The position numbers and the translations under genes are program-made. Of a stretch of 35,417 nt of DNA, positions 15,374-22,638 are shown in pieces (positions within the stretch are counted from its first letter, which is position 1; every line of letters starts with the position of its first letter). This DNA comes from Mycobacterium szulgai. GTDB lineage: Bacteria; Actinomycetota; Actinomycetes; Mycobacteriales; Mycobacteriaceae. Under the pieces are notes generated by a model. It made no database searches. It was given only the letters and a program-made list of their open reading frames with translations, and had not been told where the DNA came from. Location of the stretch: the NCBI RefSeq assembly GCF_002116635.1, contig NZ_LQPW01000168.1, positions 1 to 35,417 of the forward strand, given 5' to 3'.

Positions 15374-16450
15374 ATGGGTAACCCCGCCAGGCTTCGTGTC
15401 ATCCAGTGGGCGACGGGGGGTGTGGGCAAGGCCGCGATCCAATGCGTGCTCAATCACCCGCAGCTGGAGCTGGCCGGCTGCTGGGTACACAGCGCCGACA
15501 AGCACGGCGTCGACGTCGGCCGGATCATTGGCGCGGCGCCGCTCGGCGTGACCGCGAGCACCAGCGCCGACGAGGTGTTGGCGCTGGATGCCGATTGCGT
15601 GGTGTACAGCCCGCTGGTCCCCAAAGACGAAGAGGTCGTGGCGATTCTGCGGTCCGGGAAGAACGTGGTGACCCCGGTCGGCTGGGTTTATCCGGACCTG
15701 GGCAACCCTGCGGTCAAGGCGATCTCCGACGCCGCAGTCGAGGGTGGGGTGACCCTGCATGGCTCGGGCATCCACCCCGGCGGCATCACCGAACGCTTCC
15801 CGCTCATGGTGTCGTCGCTGTCGTCGGCAATCACGCACGTGCGCGCCGAGGAGTTCTCCGACATCCGCACCTACAACGCGCCGGACGTGGTGCGGCACAT
15901 CATGGGGTTCGGCGGCACCCCGGAGGAAGCCAGGCAAGGACCCATGGCAACCCTGCTCGAATCGGGCTTCAAGATGTCGGTGCGAATGATCGCCGACCAC
16001 ATGGGTTTTCGTATCGAACCCAACATCAGAACCAGCCAGGAAATCGCGGTGGCAACAGCCGACATCGACTACGACCCATTCCCGATCACCGCGGGCACCG
16101 TGGCCGCGCGCCGGTTCCGCTGGCAAGCCCTGGCCGACGGCGAACCGGTGATCACCGCGGCGGTCAACTGGCTGATGGGTGAAGCCGACCTGGAACCGGC
16201 CTGGAATTTCGGTGGTCGCGGTGAACGCTTCGAGGTCGAGATCACCGGCGATCCCACCGTGAGCCTCACCTTCAAGGGCTTGCAGCCGCCCTCGATCACC
16301 GAAGGGCTGCAACGAAATCCGGGCGTGGTGGCGACGGCAAATCACTGCGTCAATGCCATTCCCGACGTCTGTGCCGCCGAGCCGGGCATCAAGACATACC
16401 TGGATCTGCCGCTATTCGCCGGACGCCCGGCGCCGGGTCTGGCGCGATGA
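15374..16450 (+). CDS. NAD(P)-binding reductase, DapB/diaminopentanoate dehydrogenase-like family
   Basis: A 358-residue protein with an N-terminal Rossmann domain (LRVIQWATGGVGKAAIQCVLNHP, glycine motif GGVGKA) of the dihydrodipicolinate reductase superfamily. The C-terminal domain resembles 2,4-diaminopentanoate dehydrogenase-like proteins (HGSGIHPGGITERFPLMVSSL). Mycobacteria carry many paralogues of this group, and their substrates are mostly unknown. A strong AGGAGG stands five bases upstream of the ATG. Its stop overlaps the next start as ATGA, so it is coupled to the short-chain dehydrogenase and the two probably act on one pathway. The promoter is probably in or next to the 17-bp inverted repeat. 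Confidence 0.88.
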   Translation: MGNPARLRVIQWATGGVGKAAIQCVLNHPQLELAGCWVHSADKHGVDVGRIIGAAPLGVTASTSADEVLALDADCVVYSPLVPKDEEVVAILRSGKNVVTPVGWVYPDLGNPAVKAISDAAVEGGVTLHGSGIHPGGITERFPLMVSSLSSAITHVRAEEFSDIRTYNAPDVVRHIMGFGGTPEEARQGPMATLLESGFKMSVRMIADHMGFRIEPNIRTSQEIAVATADIDYDPFPITAGTVAARRFRWQALADGEPVITAAVNWLMGEADLEPAWNFGGRGERFEVEITGDPTVSLTFKGLQPPSITEGLQRNPGVVATANHCVNAIPDVCAAEPGIKTYLDLPLFAGRPAPGLAR

Positions 16451-17220
16451 CGTACTCACACCCTGATTCGCTGCGCGGCCAGGTCGCAATCGTCACCGGG
16501 GCCGCCCAAGGTGTGGGCAAGGGGATCGCCGCCGCGCTGCTCGAACGCGGCGCGGCGGTTCTGCTGGTGGACATCCTCGACGAAAAACTGAGCGCTACCA
16601 CCGCCGAATTGCGGACGTGCGGCCATGCCGAGCAACTGACCGCCGACCTGCGTGACCCGGACAGCGCCCAGCGCATCGTGGCGGCTGCCGTCGACGCCTT
16701 CGGTACGGTGCACGGCCTGGTCAACAACGCCATCGCCACCAACGAGCCCAAGGCGTTCGTCGACATCACCACCGAAGACCTGGCACTGGGTTACGACGTC
16801 GGTCCGCGAGCGACCTTCCTGCTGATGCAGGCCGTGCACCCGGTCCTGGTCGAGGCGGGCGGCGGGTCGGTCGTGAACCTCGGATCGGGAACCGGCACCG
16901 GCGGCGAACCCAAGTGGGGCGGTTACGCGGCGGCCAAGGAAGGCATCCGTGGGCTGTCCAAGGTGGCCGCCCTGGAATGGGGCCGCGACAACATCCGAGT
17001 CAACGTGATCTGCCCGTTCGCCGAATCCGACGGCGTCAAAATGTGGAAGCAGTACGCGCCCGACGACTACGCGAAGGCGGTACGCCGTGTGCCGATGAAA
17101 CGCATCGGCGACGTACGCACCGACGTGGGTGCGCTGGTGGCATTTCTGCTAGGCGCGGATGCGACATTCATCACCGGGCAGACCATTAACGTCGACGGCG
17201 GGATCGGTTGCTTCCGGTAA
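16447..17220 (+). CDS. Short-chain dehydrogenase/reductase
   Basis: A 257-residue classical SDR. The cofactor motif TGAAQGVG begins at residue 17, followed by the NNA motif (LVNNAIAT), the catalytic serine in VVNLGSGTG and Y-x3-K in YAAAKEG. The C-terminal TGQTINVDGG is standard. It should oxidise or reduce a hydroxyl/keto group with NAD(P). The start codon overlaps the previous stop (ATGA). It is convergent with the 2-hydroxyacid dehydrogenase, 21 bp away. The substrate is unknown. Confidence 0.93.
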   Translation: MTYSHPDSLRGQVAIVTGAAQGVGKGIAAALLERGAAVLLVDILDEKLSATTAELRTCGHAEQLTADLRDPDSAQRIVAAAVDAFGTVHGLVNNAIATNEPKAFVDITTEDLALGYDVGPRATFLLMQAVHPVLVEAGGGSVVNLGSGTGTGGEPKWGGYAAAKEGIRGLSKVAALEWGRDNIRVNVICPFAESDGVKMWKQYAPDDYAKAVRRVPMKRIGDVRTDVGALVAFLLGADATFITGQTINVDGGIGCFR

Positions 17221-17241
17221 TCGGGTCGCTGCGTGGCCGTT

Positions 17242-18228
17242 CTAGTGTTGTAGCGCACCGGGATTGGCGATCCGCACCGGCTTGCCGTCCAGCCAGGCCG
17301 TCACCGCTTCCACGGTGTCGGCGTAGAAGGCGCCCAGCATCTCGCGGGTGACATAACCCAGGTGGGGGCTCAACGTCACGTTCGGCAGCGACCGCAGCGG
17401 ATGGTCCGGCGGCGCAGGTTCGACGTCGAACACATCCAAGCCGGCGCCGGCGATGCCCCCACTCCGTAGCGTGGCGATCAGCGCGGCCTCATCGACGATT
17501 GGGCCGCGCGACGTGTTGATCAAATATGCGTGCGGCTTCATCACGGCCAGCTCCTGTGCGCCGACCAGACCTCGCGTGCGCTCGGAGAGCACCAGGTGAA
17601 CGGAAACCACGTCGGCTTCTTCGAACAGCGCTGCCTTCTCGACCCGGCGGGCACCGGCTGCCGCAGCGGCCTCCTCGGTAAGGTTCTGGCTCCACGCAAT
17701 AACCTCCATACCAAATGCTTTGGCGTATTCGGCCATGCGTCTGCCGACCCGGCCGAGACCGAGCAGCCCAAGTGTCTTGCCCGACAGTGTCATTCCGGTG
17801 CTGGACTGCCAACCGCCCGCCCGCATCCGCCGGTGCTCTTCGGCGAGATTGCGCACCGTTGCGATCAATAACCCCCACGCGAATTCCGGTGTCGCGTCAC
17901 CGATGGACCGGAATCGCGGGTGGGCGAAATTCGTGTGCGCGACCAGGACACCGCACTCGGTGGCGGCTGCCATATCCAAGTTGGGCAGCTTCTGGCCGAC
18001 GATGGTGACCAGCTTGAGGACCGGCAATCGCTCAATGAGGCTGCGCGGAAAAGCCATCCGCTCGCGCATGGTGCACAGGACGTCGAACGGCCGCAGCACG
18101 TCTGCGGCCTCGGCTTCGCAGAGGTGGCGGTCGAAAACCGTGACCTCTGATCTGCTCTGTACTGCCGACCAATCGGCCAGCTCCAGGGCCACACCGGCGT
18201 AGTCGTCGAGTATCGCCACCCTGGGCAT
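17242..18228 (-). CDS. D-isomer-specific 2-hydroxyacid dehydrogenase
   Basis: A 328-residue NAD-dependent dehydrogenase. The nucleotide motif is GLGRVG (157-162). The catalytic Arg241 (NTSRGPIVDE), Glu270 (DVFDVEPAP) and His289 (LSPHLGYVT) are all present. The family includes phosphoglycerate, hydroxypyruvate and glyoxylate reductases. AGGAG is five bases before the ATG. It lies 28 bp after the CitE-like gene and is the last gene of the operon starting at 21731. A glyoxylate-type or 2-oxoacid product from the CitE-like lyase would be a fitting substrate; that is inference. Confidence 0.92.
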   Translation of the reverse strand: MPRVAILDDYAGVALELADWSAVQSRSEVTVFDRHLCEAEAADVLRPFDVLCTMRERMAFPRSLIERLPVLKLVTIVGQKLPNLDMAAATECGVLVAHTNFAHPRFRSIGDATPEFAWGLLIATVRNLAEEHRRMRAGGWQSSTGMTLSGKTLGLLGLGRVGRRMAEYAKAFGMEVIAWSQNLTEEAAAAAGARRVEKAALFEEADVVSVHLVLSERTRGLVGAQELAVMKPHAYLINTSRGPIVDEAALIATLRSGGIAGAGLDVFDVEPAPPDHPLRSLPNVTLSPHLGYVTREMLGAFYADTVEAVTAWLDGKPVRIANPGALQH

Positions 18229-18256
18229 CCGGTCTCCTATCGCGAGTACGCCGAGT

Positions 18257-19165
18257 TCACCCTCGGTTGATCAACGCCGCCCGGGCCAGCGTCTCCTGCG
18301 CCATCTTCACGTGCGCGGCGTCCACCAGCACGCCGTTGACACCGACCGTGCCGCGGCCTTTGGCCTCGGCTTCGCGGTAGGCAGCTAGATTTCGCTGCGC
18401 CAAAGCGATTTCGTCGGCAGTCGGCGAATAGACCTCATTGGCGACGGGAACCTGCGATGGGTGGATCGCCCACTTGCCGGTGTAGCCGAGCAACGACGCC
18501 CGCCGGGCGTCCCGCTCGTATCCGGCCAGATCGCGGTAGTCCGGATAGGGCGCATCGATTGCGTCGATACCCGCGATCCGCGCGGCGACGATGACCTTGT
18601 TGCGCGCGTAATGCCAGAAGTCGCCGGGATACTCGCCCAGCGGAACGAAGTTGGTGTCCACCCGGGCGCCCTGGGACAGGGAGAAGTCGCCCACCCCGAA
18701 GATCAAGGCATCCAATCGGGGACTTGCCACCGCGATCGTCTCCGCATTGGCCAGGCCCTCGACTTCTTCAATCAGGACCTCGAGTCGAATGGTATTGTCC
18801 AGCCCCAGCTTTGACTCCAGCTGGGTGAGCAGCACGTCGACCCACCAGACATCACGCGCGGTACGTGCCTTCGGGATGATGACCGTATCTAGGTTCGCCC
18901 CGGCCTTGGTCACCACCTCGATGAGATCGTCGTGACACCACTGGGTGTCCAGGCCGTTGATGCGCACCGCGCGAGCCGTGGTGCCCCAGTCGATGTCGTT
19001 GAGGGCGGCGATCGCCTTGGCCCGCGATTGCACTTTGATCGCCACGGGTACCGCGTCTTCGAGGTCGAGGAACACCAGATCGGCCCCACACGCCGCGGCC
19101 TTGTCGAACATGTTGTCATTGCTTGCGGGTACGGCCAGCTCGGAGCGACGCAACAGGTCTGTCAC
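18257..19165 (-). CDS. CitE-like HpcH/HpaI aldolase-family lyase (malyl/citramalyl-CoA type)
   Basis: A 302-residue TIM-barrel protein of the CitE family. The N-terminal RRSELAVPASNDNMFDKA replaces the usual arginine-rich phosphate/CoA start. The metal-binding segments DLVFLDLEDAVP and EVLIEEVEGLANAE are present, as is LIFGVGDFSLSQG. Relatives cleave or hydrolyse malyl-CoA, citramalyl-CoA or related beta-hydroxyacyl-CoA esters to acyl-CoA and a 2-oxoacid. The GTG at 19165 has AAAGGA six bases upstream; a TTG two codons earlier is possible. It follows the CoA-transferase by 15 bp. Transferase plus lyase gives a plausible route that activates an acid to its CoA ester and then splits it. Confidence 0.88.
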   Translation of the reverse strand: MTDLLRRSELAVPASNDNMFDKAAACGADLVFLDLEDAVPVAIKVQSRAKAIAALNDIDWGTTARAVRINGLDTQWCHDDLIEVVTKAGANLDTVIIPKARTARDVWWVDVLLTQLESKLGLDNTIRLEVLIEEVEGLANAETIAVASPRLDALIFGVGDFSLSQGARVDTNFVPLGEYPGDFWHYARNKVIVAARIAGIDAIDAPYPDYRDLAGYERDARRASLLGYTGKWAIHPSQVPVANEVYSPTADEIALAQRNLAAYREAEAKGRGTVGVNGVLVDAAHVKMAQETLARAALINRG

Positions 19166-19180
19166 CGCCAATCCTTTCCG

Positions 19181-20365
19181 TCACACCACGCCGCGGGCGC
19201 GTAGGTCGTCGATATCTTCGACGGTCAATCCGAGTAGCTCGCCGTACACCGCGGCGTTGTGTTCACCCAGACGCGGGCCCAGATGCCCTACCGTCCCATC
19301 CGCACAAGAGAAGCGCGGCACCGGTGCCTGTACCGTCATCGTTCCGAGCTGTTCGTCGGCGACCGGCACGAACACCCCGCGATGGGCCAGCTGCTCATCG
19401 GCCACCAGATCGCTGATGTCATACACCGGGGCGGCCGCGACTTCGTGCGCTTCGAACACCGCCATGGCTTCCGAAAGTGTCTTGCCGGCAACCCAATCCG
19501 CAACGACCGTGTCGACCTCGAGCGCCCGGGCCAGACGCCGCTGGGGGTCGGAGAAGTCGGCGTCGGCCAGTAGATCGGCCCTGCCGATCGCCTTGAACAC
19601 CCGCAGCGCCAATGCCGGCGAACTACCGGACATGGCCAGCCACCGGCCATCCGACGTTCGATAGGTGTTGCGCGGCGCCGAGATGTCCCACCTATTGCCG
19701 GATCGCTCGGGCACCAGCCCCAATTGGTCGTAGCCCAACAGCGTCTGCTCCAGTAGCCGCGCCAACGGGTCGATGAGGTTGACGTCGATGAGCTGTCCTG
19801 GGCCGCCGTGCACGTCGCGGTGATACAGCGCCATCATCACCGCATACGCGGCATTCAGCGACGCGACCCCGTCGGCGAGCATGAACGGCGGCAGCGTCGG
19901 GGGCCCGCCGGCCTGCCCGGTGATATGGGCGAAGCCGCTCATTGCCTCCCCGAGGGTGCCGAACCCTGGGCGTTCACTCTTGGGCCCGGTCAACCCGTAT
20001 CCGGTGATGTGCAGCACCACGATTCGCTCGTTGACCGCATGCAGGCTTTCGTAATCCAGGCCCCAGCCGCGCAAGGTCTGCGGCCGGGTGTTGAAGATGG
20101 CTACGTCGGCGTGCCGCACCAGCCCGCGGACCAGTTCTTGACCTTCGGCACGCCGCAGATCCAGGGTCACCGATCGCTTATTGCGCGAGATCGACTTCCA
20201 CATCAATCCGATGCCGTCACGCTGGTTGCCCCAGCCGCGGATCGGGTCGCCGTATCGGGGTTCTTCGACCTTGATCACGTCGGCACCGAACTCGCCCAGA
20301 TACGTCGCTACCAACGGAGCCGCCGCCAAGGTGGCGAGGTCGAGCACCCGCAGGCCGTCAAGCAT
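19181..20365 (-). CDS. Class III CoA-transferase (CaiB/BaiF family)
   Basis: A 394-residue family III CoA-transferase. It opens MLDGLRVLDLATLAAAPLVATYLGEFGADVIKVE. The expected catalytic aspartate is Asp165 in FMLADGVASLNAAYAVMMAL, and GLTGPKSERPGF is the usual loop. It should move CoA from a donor thioester to a carboxylic acid. The ATG at 20365 overlaps the end of the monooxygenase gene by eight bases; a GTG at 20371 with GGGAG seven bases upstream is a good alternative. The in-frame extension back to 20551 is translated through the upstream gene and is not real. It is cotranscribed with the monooxygenase and the CitE-like lyase. Confidence 0.92.
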   Translation of the reverse strand: MLDGLRVLDLATLAAAPLVATYLGEFGADVIKVEEPRYGDPIRGWGNQRDGIGLMWKSISRNKRSVTLDLRRAEGQELVRGLVRHADVAIFNTRPQTLRGWGLDYESLHAVNERIVVLHITGYGLTGPKSERPGFGTLGEAMSGFAHITGQAGGPPTLPPFMLADGVASLNAAYAVMMALYHRDVHGGPGQLIDVNLIDPLARLLEQTLLGYDQLGLVPERSGNRWDISAPRNTYRTSDGRWLAMSGSSPALALRVFKAIGRADLLADADFSDPQRRLARALEVDTVVADWVAGKTLSEAMAVFEAHEVAAAPVYDISDLVADEQLAHRGVFVPVADEQLGTMTVQAPVPRFSCADGTVGHLGPRLGEHNAAVYGELLGLTVEDIDDLRARGVV

Positions 20366-21731
20366 CCGCACCAACGCGCTCCCGCATGTTCGAAGGCCTC
20401 TGCAGCCCAAGGTGGTCCCGCAACGTCGACGATTCATACTCGGTGCGGAACAACCCGCGGCGCTGTAGTTCGGGGACCACCATGCGCACCACATCTTCGA
20501 ATGCGCCCGGCAAATGCGTTGCGGCCAAGACGAATCCGTCGCAGGCGCCACCCTCGAACCAATCCGCCATCTGGTCGGCGACCTGCTCGCCGGTACCGAC
20601 GAACCTTGGGCCCTGCAATAAGGTGGCGCGGTGGCCGGCCAGGTCTCGCACCGTCACTGTGTCCCCCCCGATATGGGCGCGCAGATTCTGCACCAGCCCA
20701 CGGATGCCCGAGACCGACGCGATCAGCTCATCGGTCACCGGGTCGTCCAGATCATGTTGGGCGAAATCGTAATTCATCAACTCCGACAAAAGCGTCAGCG
20801 AAGCCATCGGATGCACCAGGTCGTTGAGGAACATCGCTTCGCGTTCCTTGGCGTGCGCCTCGGATTCACCCACGACCGCATAGGCCATCGGACAGATCCG
20901 CACCGAGCCGGGATCGCGGCCGGCTTCAGCGATGCGGGCCTTCTGGTCGGCATAGTGGTTGCGTGCGACTTCCAGGCCGGGATCGCCGGTGAAGATCAAT
21001 TCGGCCCAGCGCGAAGCGAATTCGCGCCCGCGGCCGGACGAGCCGGCCTGAATGATGACCGGCCGGCCCTGCGGGGTGCGCGGCACGGTCAGCGGTCCGC
21101 GCGACGAAAAGTACTGGCCTTCGTGTCCCAGCTCGTGCACCTTGTCCGGGTCGGCGTATTGACCGGACACCCGGTCGTGCCGGATCGCGCCGTCCTCCCA
21201 CGTGTCCCACAGGCCGGTCACCACGTCCATGAATTCGTCGGCGCGATCGTAGCGTTCGTCGTGGCCCAGGTGGGCCTTGACGCCGAAGTTCTGCGCCTCG
21301 CTGTCGTTGACGGAAGTGACCACGTTCCAGGCGGCCCGTCCCCGGGACAGATGGTCCAGCGTCGCGAACGTCCTCGCCACGTGGAACGGGGCGTAATACG
21401 TCGTCGAATACGTCGCGCCGAGCCCGATCTTCGACGTGGCTTGCGCCAGCACCCCCAGCACCACACCAAGGTCCAGCTTGACCGGGCGGGCGCCGTGGAA
21501 CACCGCCTCGGCCACCGATCCTCCGTAGACGCCCGGCATGGCAAGCCGGTCGTCGAAGAACATCAGGTCGAAGCAGCCCTCCTCGAGCTGCCGGCCGATC
21601 TTCGCGTAATAAGAGGCGTCCAGATACCCGTGTTCTGTGGCGGGGTGCCGCCACGACCCCGCGTACACAGAGGTGCTGCCGGCCTGCATGAACGCCACCA
21701 GGGACATCTTGTCGTTTCGCCGCTGAGACAT
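20358..21731 (-). CDS. NtaA/SnaA/DszA-type FMN-dependent monooxygenase
   Basis: A 457-residue luciferase-fold monooxygenase of the nitrilotriacetate / pristinamycin / dibenzothiophene sulfone group. Diagnostic segments are FFDDRLAMPGVYGG, GLGATYSTTYYAPFHVARTFATLDHLS, AAWNVVTSVNDSEAQNFG and PVIIQAGSSGRGREFA. These enzymes use reduced FMN from a separate reductase and oxygen to cleave C-N or C-S bonds or hydroxylate. It is the first gene of a four-gene operon (monooxygenase, CoA-transferase, CitE-like lyase, hydroxyacid dehydrogenase), so it probably opens a catabolic route. The ATG at 21731 comes six bases after TAGTTT and looks leaderless. It is divergent from the GntR gene, whose probable operator covers this promoter. 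Confidence 0.93.
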   Translation of the reverse strand: MSQRRNDKMSLVAFMQAGSTSVYAGSWRHPATEHGYLDASYYAKIGRQLEEGCFDLMFFDDRLAMPGVYGGSVAEAVFHGARPVKLDLGVVLGVLAQATSKIGLGATYSTTYYAPFHVARTFATLDHLSRGRAAWNVVTSVNDSEAQNFGVKAHLGHDERYDRADEFMDVVTGLWDTWEDGAIRHDRVSGQYADPDKVHELGHEGQYFSSRGPLTVPRTPQGRPVIIQAGSSGRGREFASRWAELIFTGDPGLEVARNHYADQKARIAEAGRDPGSVRICPMAYAVVGESEAHAKEREAMFLNDLVHPMASLTLLSELMNYDFAQHDLDDPVTDELIASVSGIRGLVQNLRAHIGGDTVTVRDLAGHRATLLQGPRFVGTGEQVADQMADWFEGGACDGFVLAATHLPGAFEDVVRMVVPELQRRGLFRTEYESSTLRDHLGLQRPSNMRERVGADA

Positions 21732-21737
21732 ATTCCG

Positions 21738-21743
21738 AAACTA
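21738..21743 (-). promoter_or_regulatory. -10 hexamer, leaderless promoter of the monooxygenase operon
   Basis: On the minus strand TAGTTT is followed by six bases and the ATG at 21731. The -35 region would fall in the palindrome at 21749-21765. Confidence 0.55.
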
Positions 21744-21748
21744 ACATC

Positions 21749-21765
21749 TGATATTTCAGATATCA
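21749..21765. promoter_or_regulatory. Operator-like palindrome TGATAT-N5-ATATCA between divergent genes
   Basis: A perfect 6-5-6 inverted repeat, overlapping a second one (ATCTGA-N4-TCAGAT, 21746-21761). It sits over the -35 regions of both divergent promoters. A further TGATAT half-site at 21784-21789 overlaps the GntR -10. This is the expected layout for an autoregulated GntR repressor. Confidence 0.65.
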
Positions 21766-21786
21766 AATGTGAGGTCTTCTGTTTGA

Positions 21787-21792
21787 TATGCT
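21787..21792 (+). promoter_or_regulatory. -10 hexamer, leaderless promoter of the GntR gene
   Basis: TATGCT lies six bases before the GTG at 21799, without a ribosome-binding site. It overlaps a TGATAT half-site shared with the operator upstream. Confidence 0.55.
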
Positions 21793-21798
21793 GCGCCG

Positions 21799-22449
21799 GT
21801 GACGACACGACCCGGGATCGACATCTCCGGAACCGTGCGCGAGCGTGCCGCCCGCGAACTCCGGGACCGCATCCTCACCGGCGCCCTGCCGGCCGGGTCC
21901 CGCATCGACCTCGACGCCATCACCGAAGAGTTCGCCACCAGCCGCACCCCGGTTCGCGAGGCGTTATTGGAGCTGTCCTTCGAAGGCTTGGTCAAGGTCG
22001 CGCCGCGCAGCGGCATCACCGTCATCGGCATCAGTCCGTCCGACGTGCTGGACAGCTTCACCATTCTCGGGGTCCTCACCGGACAGGCCGCCGCCTGGGC
22101 GGCCGAGCGTATCGAGCCCGACGAGCTGGCCACGCTGCGTGAACTCGCGGCCGACGTCGTCGCCCGGTCCGGGGACGACAGCATCGGGGAGGCGAACTGG
22201 CTTTTCCATCAACGCATCCACCGCGCCGCCCACTCCCCGCGGCTGCTGACCCAAATCAGGCAAGCCGCCCGGGTGGTGCCCACCAACTTCCTCACCGTGT
22301 TTCCCGACCACGAGAAGCATTCGCTCGACGAGCACGAGGAGTTGCTGGACGCGTTCGGCACCAAGGATGCCGAACGTGCCCGCGCGGTCGCCGAACGCCA
22401 TGTTCTCGAAGCCGGGCGTTTCCTGGCCGAGTGGCTGGAACGGCGGTAG
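21799..22449 (+). CDS. GntR-family (FadR/FCD) transcriptional regulator
   Basis: A 216-residue regulator. Residues 10-75 form the GntR winged helix-turn-helix (RAARELRDRILTGALPAGSRIDLDAITEEFATSRTPVREALLELSFEGLVKV). The rest is an FCD ligand-binding domain, with helices beginning FTILGVLTGQAAAWAAERI and metal-site-like residues in NWLFHQRIHRAAHS and EHEELLDA. Such proteins bind organic acids or acyl-CoA-like ligands and repress neighbouring catabolic genes. It is divergent from the monooxygenase operon with a shared operator, so it is very probably its repressor and self-regulated. The GTG start follows a -10 by six bases. Whether it also controls the synthetase 189 bp downstream is open; those palindromes share the GATATC core but have different spacing. 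Confidence 0.93.
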   Translation: MTTRPGIDISGTVRERAARELRDRILTGALPAGSRIDLDAITEEFATSRTPVREALLELSFEGLVKVAPRSGITVIGISPSDVLDSFTILGVLTGQAAAWAAERIEPDELATLRELAADVVARSGDDSIGEANWLFHQRIHRAAHSPRLLTQIRQAARVVPTNFLTVFPDHEKHSLDEHEELLDAFGTKDAERARAVAERHVLEAGRFLAEWLERR

Positions 22450-22473
22450 CCCCTAAAGGAGATGGCGCCGGGG

Positions 22474-22496
22474 GGTGATATCGCCTGCGATATCGC
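22474..22496. promoter_or_regulatory. Palindromic site 1 upstream of the Pls-type synthetase
   Basis: The core GATATCGCCTGCGATATC (22477-22494) is a perfect 8-2-8 palindrome. The full 23-bp segment is repeated as its exact reverse complement at 22557-22579. Confidence 0.75.
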
Positions 22497-22556
22497 TTCT
22501 GAAGAGGTGTCGTGCCCGGGAAGGCGCCGGTTCGGACCATGTATACCGTTTCAAAT

Positions 22557-22579
22557 GCGATATCGCAGGCGATATCACC
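22557..22579. promoter_or_regulatory. Palindromic site 2 upstream of the Pls-type synthetase
   Basis: Exact reverse complement of the 23-bp site at 22474-22496, with core GATATCGCAGGCGATATC (22559-22576). The centres are 82 bp apart. The site ends 59 bases before the GTG of the synthetase gene. Two identical operators could allow looping by a dimeric regulator; a long hairpin in the transcript is the alternative. Confidence 0.75.
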
Positions 22580-22638
22580 AAGGCGGCCCGGGGCCTGTCG
22601 ACATCCACAGGTGCGGCAATCTCGCGTAGAAATATTGG

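Noticed and set aside
15341..16345. 334-codon minus-strand frame
   Set aside because: Shadow of the DapB-like reductase gene, which has a strong ribosome-binding site and a recognisable Rossmann motif.
19181..20551. Longer start (20551) for the CoA-transferase
   Set aside because: The extra 62 residues are read out of frame through the monooxygenase gene and lack family similarity.
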